Source: Bacteroidales bacterium (GTDB taxonomy: Bacteria > Bacteroidota > Bacteroidia > Bacteroidales > Muribaculaceae). From it: a DNA stretch of 64,000 bases. A model generated the notes under the pieces. The model was not told where the DNA came from, made no database searches, and worked only from the letters and a program-made list of their open reading frames with translations. Shown here piece by piece: positions 54,122 to 63,171 of the stretch; the stretch's first letter is position 1, and each line of letters opens with the position of its first letter. The stretch is from contig JAAVFQ010000009.1 in the NCBI GenBank assembly GCA_014800685.1, positions 25,434 to 89,433 of the forward strand, read 5' to 3'. A program made the position numbers and the translations under genes.

Positions 54122-56593
54122 ATGACTGAAGCTATGACAAATAAGAACTCCGCCCGAAACTATATTTATGCGGCTCTCGCCACTCTTTTCCTCGCTGCTG
54201 TGGCGCTATTCTTCTTCTTCCCCGATGACGTGCAGGGCAACGTGCTTCAGCAGCACGACATCCTTCAGGGAATGGCTAACGGTCAGGAGGGTAAGGCTTA
54301 TCATGAAGCCACCGGAGAGACTACCCGTTGGACCAACGCCCTTTTCTCCGGAATGCCCAATTTCCAGATAGCGCCCTCCTATCCGGCCGGAAATATGCTC
54401 TCATGGATAGCTTCGGCATTCTCACTGTGGCTCCCGGCGCCGGCCAACCTCCTTTTCGCCATGATGTTCGGCTTTTTCATCCTCTGTCTGACGCTGAAGA
54501 TGAAATGGCCCACAGCCCTCTTCGGAGCGCTCGCATGGGGACTCTCCTCTTATTTTGTCATAATTATTGGCGCAGGTCATATCTGGAAATTTGTCACCCT
54601 TGCATATATCCCCCCCACGATCGCCGGTCTGGTGCTTATATATCGGGGACGCTATCTGAGCGGAACGGCTCTTGCAGCCCTCTTCGGAGCTTTGCAGCTT
54701 CAGAGCAATCATCCTCAGATGTCTTACTATTTCCTCTTCGTGATTCTGGCTATGGTCATCGCATGGCTCTATACGGCCATCAAAGAGGGGACCATCAAGC
54801 AGTGGGGCATCGCCTCTCTCTGCGCCCTTGCGGCCGGAGCTATTGCAGTAGGAGCCAACTCACCATCGCTCTATAACTCATACGAATATTCCAAAGAGAC
54901 CATACGCGGAAAGGCTACTGACCTCACTGCCGCCGGCAAAGAGACTTCCGGCGGACTGGACAGAGACTATATCACCGCCTGGAGCTACGGAGTGGATGAG
55001 ACTATGACTCTGCTTATACCTAACGTGAAGGGAGGAGCCACCATTAAGCCCGTAGGTGGCGAGAACTCCCTCAAATCCGTGGCAGAGACCGATGCCGTCC
55101 AGAACTCGATGCTTTCACCCGAAGAGGTTCAATTTCTCGGCCAGTTTCCGCAGTATTTCGGCGACCAGCCCATGACTAACGGCCCGGTCTACGTAGGTGC
55201 CTTCGTCCTCATACTCGCTGTTCTGGCACTCTTCATCGTGGACAATCCTCTGAAGTGGGCGCTTTTTGCCGTCTCCGTGCTGGCTATCTTCCTATCGTGG
55301 GGACATAACTTCCAGTGGTTCACCGACCTTTTCATTGACTATTTCCCCGGATACAATAAATTTCGCACGGTCTCCTCGATACTCGTCATCGTGGAGTTTA
55401 CCATCCCCCTGCTTGCTGTTATGGCTCTTATCAAGATGTATAAGACAGAAGACTTCAAGGAGCGCTACGGCACTACCTTCTTTGCAGTGGCGGGCGTAGG
55501 GGCATTTATCTGCCTTATAGGATGGATTTGGCCGGGCGTCTTCGGGAGCCCTTTCAGCATCCAGGAGAAAGATCAGCTCATGGAGCTCGGTCTCTTTACT
55601 AATCCCGCCTATTCCGGAGTGGTGGAGGCTTTGCGGCAGGCCAGACTTTCGCTCGTGAGCGCCGACTGCGCGCGCTCTCTGCTCTTCATACTCCTCGGCA
55701 GCGCCGTGTGCTATCTTTACTTCTCTCACAAACTCAAAAGCCGCACAGTCACCGGATGTCTGCTCGCAGCCGTCGTGCTTATAGACCTCTTCTCGGTCAA
55801 CAAGCGCTACGTCAATCATGAGAACTTCACTACGCCGATGGCCGTAGATGAGCAATTTCACAAAACTGCCGCTGATGAGGCTATCCTGAGAGACACCTCG
55901 AATTACCGTGTGCTTGACGTCAAGGAGTTTGACGGAGCCCGCTCTTCATATTTCCATAAGACCATCGGCGGCTATCACGCTGCTAAGCTCACAAGATATA
56001 ATGACCTCATCGAGCATCAGATACGCAAGGGGAATCCGGCGGTAATAAATATGCTCAATGCCAAATATATACTCAACGGCGACACATACGAAACGAACCC
56101 GGACGCCCTCGGAAATGCCTGGTGGATTTCCAGAATCGATTATACCGATACGCCGGATAAGGAGATGTCGGTCCTCGACTCGCTCGATACTTCGAAGGCG
56201 GCCGTGGCGGATGTCCGTTTCAGCAAAATTCTGGGCGCAGCCTCCACAAAGCTCCCCGGCGATACCATCTTCGAAACCTCTTACGCGCCTAACCGTCTGA
56301 CGTATAAGGCCAATAGCGCCAAGGGAGGCATAGCGGTCTTCAGCGAAGTATATTTCCCATGGGGATGGAATGCGCAGATTGATGGTAAGGATGCCGAGAT
56401 AGGCCGCGTGAACTACGTGCTTCGCGCACTTCGCATTCCTGCCGGACAGCATACCGTGACCTTCACATTCGACCCGAAATCCACGCGCGTCACCAACACT
56501 CTCTCTATCGCCTCCGTCGCTCTGATATATATCCTCTGTATCGGAGCGCTCATAATCTTCTGGCGCTCAAAGACCCGTAAAGCGAAAGAATGA
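54122..56593 (+). CDS. YfhO-family multi-spanning membrane protein
   Basis: Protein of 823 aa with about 12 membrane helices over residues 15-560 (NYIYAALATLFLAAVALFFFF at the start). A periplasmic beta-rich C-terminal domain follows, and then one last helix (IASVALIYILCIGALIIFW). It resembles the YfhO family and GT-C glycosyltransferase architecture. YfhO is linked to lipoteichoic-acid or glycolipid glycosylation in Firmicutes, and its role in Bacteroidota is unknown. A small gene for a methyltransferase-like protein lies 39 bp downstream. Confidence 0.85.
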   Translation: MTEAMTNKNSARNYIYAALATLFLAAVALFFFFPDDVQGNVLQQHDILQGMANGQEGKAYHEATGETTRWTNALFSGMPNFQIAPSYPAGNMLSWIASAFSLWLPAPANLLFAMMFGFFILCLTLKMKWPTALFGALAWGLSSYFVIIIGAGHIWKFVTLAYIPPTIAGLVLIYRGRYLSGTALAALFGALQLQSNHPQMSYYFLFVILAMVIAWLYTAIKEGTIKQWGIASLCALAAGAIAVGANSPSLYNSYEYSKETIRGKATDLTAAGKETSGGLDRDYITAWSYGVDETMTLLIPNVKGGATIKPVGGENSLKSVAETDAVQNSMLSPEEVQFLGQFPQYFGDQPMTNGPVYVGAFVLILAVLALFIVDNPLKWALFAVSVLAIFLSWGHNFQWFTDLFIDYFPGYNKFRTVSSILVIVEFTIPLLAVMALIKMYKTEDFKERYGTTFFAVAGVGAFICLIGWIWPGVFGSPFSIQEKDQLMELGLFTNPAYSGVVEALRQARLSLVSADCARSLLFILLGSAVCYLYFSHKLKSRTVTGCLLAAVVLIDLFSVNKRYVNHENFTTPMAVDEQFHKTAADEAILRDTSNYRVLDVKEFDGARSSYFHKTIGGYHAAKLTRYNDLIEHQIRKGNPAVINMLNAKYILNGDTYETNPDALGNAWWISRIDYTDTPDKEMSVLDSLDTSKAAVADVRFSKILGAASTKLPGDTIFETSYAPNRLTYKANSAKGGIAVFSEVYFPWGWNAQIDGKDAEIGRVNYVLRALRIPAGQHTVTFTFDPKSTRVTNTLSIASVALIYILCIGALIIFWRSKTRKAKE

Positions 56594-56632
56594 GGCGGGA
56601 AGCGAAAATTTTTTCAGCCTAATCACCTGAGC

Positions 56633-57181
56633 ATGATAGAGGCCTATAAACGATGGCGTCACCGACGCGGATTCGGCATCCACTCTCCCTTTGCGTATAA
56701 AGTGGTGAAGGACGTCATAGACCAGCCCTGCGCCTTCTATGGTTATCAGGACATCGAAGAGGCACTCGAACACACAAGGCGTCCTGCGGAACTAAGAAAA
56801 TTTGCAAGACTCCTTCTCAGACTCTCCGCATTTCTGCGCCCGGAAAAAATCTGTATGAGCCGGTCCGCTCCTGACTTATTATCGCTTGCTCTCAGACTGG
56901 GATATTCCCGTGCCGAAGTGACTGGCATGCACACCCCTTCTTCAGTGGCAAAGGGGTGTACGCTCTTCGTAGACACAGACCGCACATTCGGCGCTGCTGA
57001 GATAGAAAAACTTGTGGGACTACCACACATCACCCTCTTTCTTATCAACGCTGCCGACGAGGTGCACAAAAGAATAAAAGAGGAGCCGCCTGCGGGTGTC
57101 ACCTTCTATTCCAAGCGGCATATACTCATTTTCACACGCCCGGATTTTCCTCCCGTCATCTACTCTATGCGCCTCCCCTGA
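56633..57181 (+). CDS. Shortened, degenerate SAM-methyltransferase-like protein
   Basis: Protein of 182 aa. Its N-terminus (RRGFGIHSPFAYKVV) matches a Bacteroidota group of class I SAM-dependent methyltransferase-like proteins usually of about 250 aa. In those the next segment is a glycine-rich SAM loop of the LELGTSxG kind. Here the corresponding stretch reads KICMSRSAPDLLSLALRLGY, with no Gly-rich loop, and the protein is short. SAM binding is therefore doubtful. It lies between the YfhO and P-type ATPase genes on the same strand. Confidence 0.6.
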   Translation: MIEAYKRWRHRRGFGIHSPFAYKVVKDVIDQPCAFYGYQDIEEALEHTRRPAELRKFARLLLRLSAFLRPEKICMSRSAPDLLSLALRLGYSRAEVTGMHTPSSVAKGCTLFVDTDRTFGAAEIEKLVGLPHITLFLINAADEVHKRIKEEPPAGVTFYSKRHILIFTRPDFPPVIYSMRLP

Positions 57182-57224
57182 CCTCCCTGACAACTTTCTC
57201 GGCTGCAATGCTGTTTCTCTGAAT

Positions 57225-59909
57225 ATGACATCTCATTCTCATCTACAAGGGCTGACCGACGCAGAAGTCACGAAAAGCCGTGAACTAAACGGACTTAACA
57301 TACTCACTCCGCCGGAGAAGGAACCGCTATGGAAGAAATTTATGGAGAAATTTAAAGACCCTCTGATTATCATTCTTCTCATAGCCGGACTGCTATCCGT
57401 GGGCATCTCCTGCTACGAATACTGGGGGCTACACCAGTCTTCCACCGTCTTTTTCGAGCCTATTGGCATCTTCATGGCTATTCTGCTGGCCACCGGGCTT
57501 GCCTTCATCTTCGAGCTGAAAGCAGACCGCGAGTTTTCACTTCTTAATCAGGTGAGCGATGAGGAGGCTGTGCAGGTGATTCGCAATGGCCATCCGATGC
57601 AGATACCGCGTAAAGATGTTGTAGTCGGTGACATCGTTATTCTGAATACGGGCGAGGAGATACCGGCCGATGGCGAACTGCTGGAGGCAGTGATGCTAAG
57701 CGTAGATGAGTCCACGCTTACCGGCGAGCCCCTATGCCATAAGACTACCGAAGCTGCGGAGTTTGATAAAGAGGCCACATTTCCGAGCAATCATGCCATG
57801 CGAGGCACTAAAATCATGGAGGGGCATGGCATCATGCGAGTCATTGCCGTTGGCGACCATACGGAAAACGGGAAAGTGTATGAGGCCGCTCAGATAGACG
57901 ATAGCATAAAAACGCCTCTCAATGAGCAGCTTGACCGTCTCGGCTCCCTTATTTCCAAAATATCCTACGCCATCGGAATCATCATAATCATAGGGCGCAT
58001 GCTTATGCTTATACTTTCGGGGACGCCTCTGGACTGGCTGACGGTAACAGCACATTTCCTCCAGTCTGTAATGATAGCCGTCACTCTGGTAGTAGTCGCT
58101 GTGCCAGAAGGGCTACCGATGGCCGTCACGCTCTCGCTGGCCTACTCCATGCGCCGTATGCTCAAGACCAATAATCTTGTCCGTAAGATGCACGCTTGCG
58201 AGACAATGGGCGCCACGACCGTCATCTGCACAGACAAGACCGGCACGCTCACCCAAAACCGAATGCAGGTAGCCGACGTGAAGATTTTCGGGCACCCCAC
58301 CGATGAAATCATCTATGAAGGGATGGCGGTTAATTCTACTGCACGTCTTGACTTGTCAGGAAAAGAATCAAGCGTACTTGGCAATCCCACGGAGGGAGCT
58401 TTACTCCTTTGGCTTAAAGAGCGAGGTGTGAGCTATGAAGAATTGCGCGAGAAAGCATCCCGCATTGAAGAGCTGCCCTTTACGACAGAGCGCAAATATA
58501 TGGCGACTGTTGTAAAATCAACTACGGGTAAAAATATTCTCTACGTGAAGGGTGCGCCGGAAATCATCTTCGGAATGTGCAAGAACAGCGCCGGAGTTTC
58601 TAAGGCAGAGATTGATGCTCAACTCCAGGAGTATCAGAGTCAGGCTATGCGCACCCTCGGCTTCGCTTATCAGGAACTCGGAGAGAACGAATCAGCCATT
58701 GCCGACGGCAAGGTCGTAGCTGCTAATCTTACTTTCCTTGGCATTGTAGCCATTTCCGACCCTGTCCGTATTGATGTGCCCGACGCGGTTAAGGAAGTAA
58801 CCGATGCCGGCATCAAAGTCAAGATTGTAACCGGCGACACTCCCGGAACCGCAAAAGAAATCGGCCGCCAGATTGGACTGTGGGATGATAAGACAGACAC
58901 CGACCGCAATATTATTGTGGGCACGGAGTTTGCAGAACTTTCTGACAAGCAACTCAAAGAGCGCGTAGGAGATTTGAAGATAATAGCGCGTGCGCGTCCA
59001 ATGGATAAGAAACGTCTCGTAGAGGCTCTTCAAGCAAATAACGAAGTAGTGGCCGTGACCGGCGACGGAACGAACGACGCTCCGGCACTCAAAAGTGCTC
59101 ATGTAGGTCTTTCGATGGGTGATGGCACCTCTGTGGCAAAAGAAGCCTCTGACATTACCATCGTAGACAACTCATTCTCCTCAATCGGTCGAGCCGTAAT
59201 GTGGGGACGCTCCCTCTACCGTAATATCCAGCGCTTCATACTCTTTCAGATGACAGTCAACGTAGCAGCCTGCCTCATAGTCCTTGTGGGCTCTTTCATG
59301 GATATGCAGTCGCCACTGACCGTCACTCAGATGCTATGGGTCAATCTCATCATGGACACCTTTGCCTCCATGGCGCTTGCCTCGCTCCCACCCTCAGCGA
59401 CAGTAATGCGAGAAAAGCCCCGCTCACGCACAGCCTTCATTATCAGCCGGTCGATGTGGCGCTCTATTCTCATCACCGGCGGCATCTTCTTCATGCTCCT
59501 TTTCTGCCTGCTCTACTATTTTGAGCATACTGAGCTCACCTCACTGATGCAGATAGGAAAGCTCCCGATGACAGCCATCAACAAGGGATTGAGCGCCTAC
59601 GAGCTTTCCCTCTTCTTCACCATCTTCGTCTTCCTCCAGTTCTGGAACATTTTCAACGCCCGGGCGTACATGACAGGACACTCCGCCTTTCGGCTTCGAG
59701 GCTGCTCCGGGTTTATGCTGATAGCCACTGTAATCTTCATAGGGCAGATATTGATCGTGACATACGGCGGCCGATTCTTCACCGTAGTGCCGTTAAAGCT
59801 TACCGACTGGGCCATCATCATCTTCGGGACCTCGCCGGTGGTCTGGATAGGAGAACTTGTCAGACGAATTAAGACCCCAACCCACAAGAAATGTCAGCTA
59901 CCTGATTAA
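57225..59909 (+). CDS. Calcium-transporting P-type ATPase (PMCA-like, type IIB)
   Basis: Cation pump of 894 aa from the ATG at 57225. It has the actuator motif LTGEP (TGES-like), the PEGLPMAVTLSLAY helix-4 calcium site, the phosphorylated Asp337 in DKTGTLTQ, the nucleotide-site KGAPEI and the hinge GDGTNDAPALK. NLIMDTFAS in helix 6 fits the one-calcium PMCA group. The frame extends upstream to 57096, but that part overlaps the previous gene and has no pump homology. It probably exports Ca2+. Confidence 0.93.
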   Translation: MTSHSHLQGLTDAEVTKSRELNGLNILTPPEKEPLWKKFMEKFKDPLIIILLIAGLLSVGISCYEYWGLHQSSTVFFEPIGIFMAILLATGLAFIFELKADREFSLLNQVSDEEAVQVIRNGHPMQIPRKDVVVGDIVILNTGEEIPADGELLEAVMLSVDESTLTGEPLCHKTTEAAEFDKEATFPSNHAMRGTKIMEGHGIMRVIAVGDHTENGKVYEAAQIDDSIKTPLNEQLDRLGSLISKISYAIGIIIIIGRMLMLILSGTPLDWLTVTAHFLQSVMIAVTLVVVAVPEGLPMAVTLSLAYSMRRMLKTNNLVRKMHACETMGATTVICTDKTGTLTQNRMQVADVKIFGHPTDEIIYEGMAVNSTARLDLSGKESSVLGNPTEGALLLWLKERGVSYEELREKASRIEELPFTTERKYMATVVKSTTGKNILYVKGAPEIIFGMCKNSAGVSKAEIDAQLQEYQSQAMRTLGFAYQELGENESAIADGKVVAANLTFLGIVAISDPVRIDVPDAVKEVTDAGIKVKIVTGDTPGTAKEIGRQIGLWDDKTDTDRNIIVGTEFAELSDKQLKERVGDLKIIARARPMDKKRLVEALQANNEVVAVTGDGTNDAPALKSAHVGLSMGDGTSVAKEASDITIVDNSFSSIGRAVMWGRSLYRNIQRFILFQMTVNVAACLIVLVGSFMDMQSPLTVTQMLWVNLIMDTFASMALASLPPSATVMREKPRSRTAFIISRSMWRSILITGGIFFMLLFCLLYYFEHTELTSLMQIGKLPMTAINKGLSAYELSLFFTIFVFLQFWNIFNARAYMTGHSAFRLRGCSGFMLIATVIFIGQILIVTYGGRFFTVVPLKLTDWAIIIFGTSPVVWIGELVRRIKTPTHKKCQLPD

Positions 59910-60437
59910 TATTCGTCTCAACTGCTCAAAGGGCTGAATTTGCATAATCCAATAAAATTTGCTAATTTTGCATTTTGAAACGGACTTTACCTCAATCGGG
60001 GCAAAGAATAACCTGAGAGCCATAAGTCCAAATGGGTCGAAGAGGGCATCATGCACTTTTCTGCCCGAACAAGAGGCAGTAACCCCAAGAGCTAACTGCC
60101 AGCCAGCCACCGGAAAAGCTCCTGTATAGGCTCCTTCCGGAGATCCGAAGCGCAAGCAGACGGACGGATGACGTTTAGCTGACGTGCCCTTAAGCCATAG
60201 TGCATGAGCGCCCGCCGGGAAGAGAGATTGTGCCTATCCCCTATCGACAGGGAGACCACCTCGTACCGATATAGAGAGGCCATCAGGAAAGGATGTATCT
60301 TTCTCAGGAAGGGACTTCGGGAAAGAGAGCCTCAACCCTCTTTATCAAGCTCTGATGACTCTTCATAGAGCCCAAATATGCTTACGGGTGTGCATTCAGA
60401 TGGATTAAATTGCAAGAAAAACCGACCCAAGAGAACG
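59910..60437 (+). other. Long leader of the polysaccharide operon
   Basis: No gene. After the promoter at 59939-59970 come about 460 nt of transcribed leader with several hairpins, e.g. ggactt ... aagtcc (about 59981-60030) and gcagt ... actgc (about 60078-60102). In Bacteroides capsule loci such leaders are the site of UpxY action; that role here is inferred. Confidence 0.55.
59939..59970 (+). promoter_or_regulatory. Promoter of the polysaccharide operon
   Basis: TTTG at 59939-59942 and TAATTTTG at 59963-59970 have a 20-bp spacer. No invertible-repeat pair flanks it, so phase variation by promoter inversion is not indicated. Confidence 0.7.
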
Positions 60438-60992
60438 ATGTCAAGCAGCAACGAAAAGCAATGGTATGCGCTACGCTCCCACCGAGCCTTTGCGCTTGAG
60501 ACACCTCTGTCCGGGAGATGCGATGAGGTGTTCTTCCCCAAAGAGACATCGCACCCTACGGAAGGGCCGGGCCGACTCAGAGCCATCATCCCTCACGTGA
60601 TGTTCTTTCACGCCACAGAGTCAGAGGCACTTTCTCTGGAGACAGAGAGCCAGAGGGAGCCGGCCTCGCTTCCTACCTTCAGAATATATCGTAATATCAA
60701 GGGAGACAGGATTCAGCCCATACCGGAGAGTCAGATAAGACTTCTGAAACTGCTTACCGCAAACGACACCGAAAGGTGTGAGATCTACAGCAAAACGGAT
60801 TTCAAAAGGGGCACCCGCGTTCGGGTGACCGGTGGCATATACGCAGGCTATACGGGCTACGTGCAGCGCGTGAAGAAGAACAAACATGTACTGATAGAGA
60901 TAGAGGGAGTATGCATGGTCCTGCTCCCCTTCATTCATCCGGACCTTCTTGAGGTATTGCCCCCTGATTCAGCCGCCATCCACCATCACTGA
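60438..60992 (+). CDS. UpxY-like NusG-family transcription antiterminator
   Basis: Specialised NusG paralogue of 184 aa from the ATG at 60438. The N-terminal NGN domain begins QWYALRSHRAFALE and includes AIIPHVMFFHA. The C-terminal KOW domain is GTRVRVTGGIYAGYTGYVQR. In Bacteroides, UpxY proteins bind the polymerase and allow read-through of their own capsule operon. It heads the operon here, followed by rfbA, rfbB and a flippase gene, which matches that role. No UpxZ-like inhibitor follows. Confidence 0.88.
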   Translation: MSSSNEKQWYALRSHRAFALETPLSGRCDEVFFPKETSHPTEGPGRLRAIIPHVMFFHATESEALSLETESQREPASLPTFRIYRNIKGDRIQPIPESQIRLLKLLTANDTERCEIYSKTDFKRGTRVRVTGGIYAGYTGYVQRVKKNKHVLIEIEGVCMVLLPFIHPDLLEVLPPDSAAIHHH

Positions 60993-61046
60993 CTTTTAAG
61001 CCAAGACGCTTCAAACCAACACCAGATCTGACAATCCACTAATATC

Positions 61047-61964
61047 ATGAGAGGCATCGTTCTTGCCGGAGGCTCCGGCACACGTCTATATCCTATCACC
61101 AAGGGGGTGAGCAAGCAGCTGCTACCTATCTTTGACAAGCCGATGGTATATTACCCTATCTCGACACTGATGCTTGCGGGCATCCGGGATATACTGGTGA
61201 TTTCGACGCCTCAAGATCTGCCGAGTTTCAAAAGGCTTCTCGGGGATGGCTCCGACTACGGCATTAAATTGACATACGCCGAGCAGCCGTCGCCTGACGG
61301 ACTGGCACAGGCCTTTATAATCGGAAAGGATTTCATAGGAGAGGATTCTGTCTGCCTGGTGCTTGGCGACAACATATTTCACGGAAGTTATTTCATACCC
61401 AAGCTAATAGAGGCCGCCGAGGATGCCACCTTGCGCGGGAAGGCTACCGTCTTCGGTTATCGCGTGAATGACCCTGAAAGATATGGTGTGGCAGAATTTG
61501 ACAAAGATGGCAACTGCATATCCATCGAAGAGAAGCCGAAGCATCCTAAATCGAATTATGCCGTAGTAGGTCTTTATTTCTATCCCAACAACGTAGTAGA
61601 GAAAGTCAGCCACATACGGCCCTCTGAAAGGGGTGAACTTGAGATCACCACCCTCAATCAACTTTATCTGAACGAAGGGAACCTTAAGATTCAGAAATTG
61701 GGGAGGGGATTCACCTGGCTTGACACCGGGACTCATGACTCCCTCTCGGATGCCTCCAACTATATAGAGACGATAGAGAAGCGCCAGGGACTTAAGATAG
61801 CCTGTCTGGAGGGTATCGCGTATCGGCAGGGTTGGATCACCGAGGCGAAATTGAGAGAGATAGCCGAGCCAATGCTGAAGAACCAGTATGGCCAGTATCT
61901 ATTGAGCGTGATCGAGGAGCTAAAGGAGAATAAGCATAATACTACAGAAACTGATGAAGCGTAA
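61047..61964 (+). CDS. rfbA: Glucose-1-phosphate thymidylyltransferase
   Basis: Makes dTDP-glucose, the first step of dTDP-sugar synthesis. The 305-aa protein has the nucleotide-binding [11 protein letters not shown] (residues 8-18), then [16 protein letters not shown] and VLGDNIFHG. It is full length for RmlA. It overlaps rfbB by 11 bp. The product could lead to dTDP-rhamnose, but rfbC and rfbD are not in the window. Confidence 0.96.
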   Translation: MRGIVLAGGSGTRLYPITKGVSKQLLPIFDKPMVYYPISTLMLAGIRDILVISTPQDLPSFKRLLGDGSDYGIKLTYAEQPSPDGLAQAFIIGKDFIGEDSVCLVLGDNIFHGSYFIPKLIEAAEDATLRGKATVFGYRVNDPERYGVAEFDKDGNCISIEEKPKHPKSNYAVVGLYFYPNNVVEKVSHIRPSERGELEITTLNQLYLNEGNLKIQKLGRGFTWLDTGTHDSLSDASNYIETIEKRQGLKIACLEGIAYRQGWITEAKLREIAEPMLKNQYGQYLLSVIEELKENKHNTTETDEA

Positions 61965-63087
61965 CATACTCATCACGGGGGGGGCGGGATTTATCGGCTC
62001 CCACGTAGTCAGACTTTTTGCAAACAAATATCCCGACTATCATATAGTCAATCTTGACAAGCTTACCTATGCCGGAAATCTTGCCAATCTTAAAGACATA
62101 GAGGGGAAAGAGAATTACACCTTCATCAAGGCCGACATATCAGACCTTGATGAGATGCGCAGAGTGGTACGCGAATATAACATAGACGGCATCATACATT
62201 TGGCAGCCGAGAGCCACGTAGACCGTTCTATAAAAGATCCTTTCACTTTTGCACGCACGAATGTGATGGGGACTCTGTCGCTGCTTCAGGCAGCCAAAGA
62301 GTATTGGGAGTCGCTTCCTGAGAAATATAGCGGGAAGCTTTTCTATCACATATCCACGGATGAGGTGTATGGAGCTCTCGAGCTCACCGATCCTGAGGGG
62401 ATAGAATCACCCTTCAGCACCAAAGCCTCCGGGGAGGATGTGAAGGCCTACGGCAGGGAGTTTTTTGTAGAGACCACGAAGTATAATCCCCACTCACCCT
62501 ACTCAGCGTCGAAGGCTTCATCAGACCATTTCGTCAGAGCCTACCATGACACCTACGGGATGCCGACGCTTGTCACCAACTGTTCGAACAACTATGGCCC
62601 CTATCAGTTTCCGGAGAAACTGATACCTCTCTTTATAAACAACATCCGCCGGAAGAAGCCCCTGCCCGTCTACGGCAAGGGAGAAAACGTGCGCGACTGG
62701 CTTTTCGTGGAAGACCATGCGCGAGCCATTGACCTTATTTTCCATAACGGCAAAGTGGCCGAGACTTATAACATAGGGGGCTTCAATGAATGGAAAAACA
62801 TCGACCTTATCAAGGTTATAGTCAGGACAACAGATCGCCTGCTAGGCAACCCCGAAGGGGAGTCTGAAAGTCTGATAACTTACGTCACAGACCGTCCGGG
62901 CCATGACATGCGCTACGCGATAGATTCGCGCAAGCTGCAGAGAGATTTGGGCTGGGAGCCGTCACTTCAGTTTGAAGAGGGCATAGAGAAGACAGTGCGC
63001 TGGTATCTTGAGAATGAGGAATGGATGAAGAATATCACTTCCGGAGATTATGAGCGCTACTACGAGGAGATGTATAAGGGGAGATGA
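61954..63087 (+). CDS. rfbB: dTDP-glucose 4,6-dehydratase
   Basis: Converts dTDP-glucose to dTDP-4-keto-6-deoxyglucose. The 377-aa short-chain dehydrogenase has the NAD-binding [14 protein letters not shown] at the N-terminus, the [12 protein letters not shown] segment, STDEVYG and the catalytic [10 protein letters not shown]. It is slightly longer than E. coli RmlB owing to a small insertion around [13 protein letters not shown]. It is translationally coupled to rfbA. Confidence 0.96.
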   Translation: MKRNILITGGAGFIGSHVVRLFANKYPDYHIVNLDKLTYAGNLANLKDIEGKENYTFIKADISDLDEMRRVVREYNIDGIIHLAAESHVDRSIKDPFTFARTNVMGTLSLLQAAKEYWESLPEKYSGKLFYHISTDEVYGALELTDPEGIESPFSTKASGEDVKAYGREFFVETTKYNPHSPYSASKASSDHFVRAYHDTYGMPTLVTNCSNNYGPYQFPEKLIPLFINNIRRKKPLPVYGKGENVRDWLFVEDHARAIDLIFHNGKVAETYNIGGFNEWKNIDLIKVIVRTTDRLLGNPEGESESLITYVTDRPGHDMRYAIDSRKLQRDLGWEPSLQFEEGIEKTVRWYLENEEWMKNITSGDYERYYEEMYKGR

Positions 63088-63171
63088 GCCTTGAAATAAA
63101 GGTCTTAGCAGATTTTTCCAAACCGCACTAAAAAATCGCCGAAACAGCCACAAGCGCCCTGTCCTTGCGAA

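Noticed and set aside
57096-57224. Earlier start for the Ca-ATPase
   Set aside because: Those codons overlap the end of the preceding gene and have no resemblance to pump N-termini.
59939-59970. Phase-variable capsule promoter
   Set aside because: No pair of inverted repeats typical of invertible promoters was found around it.
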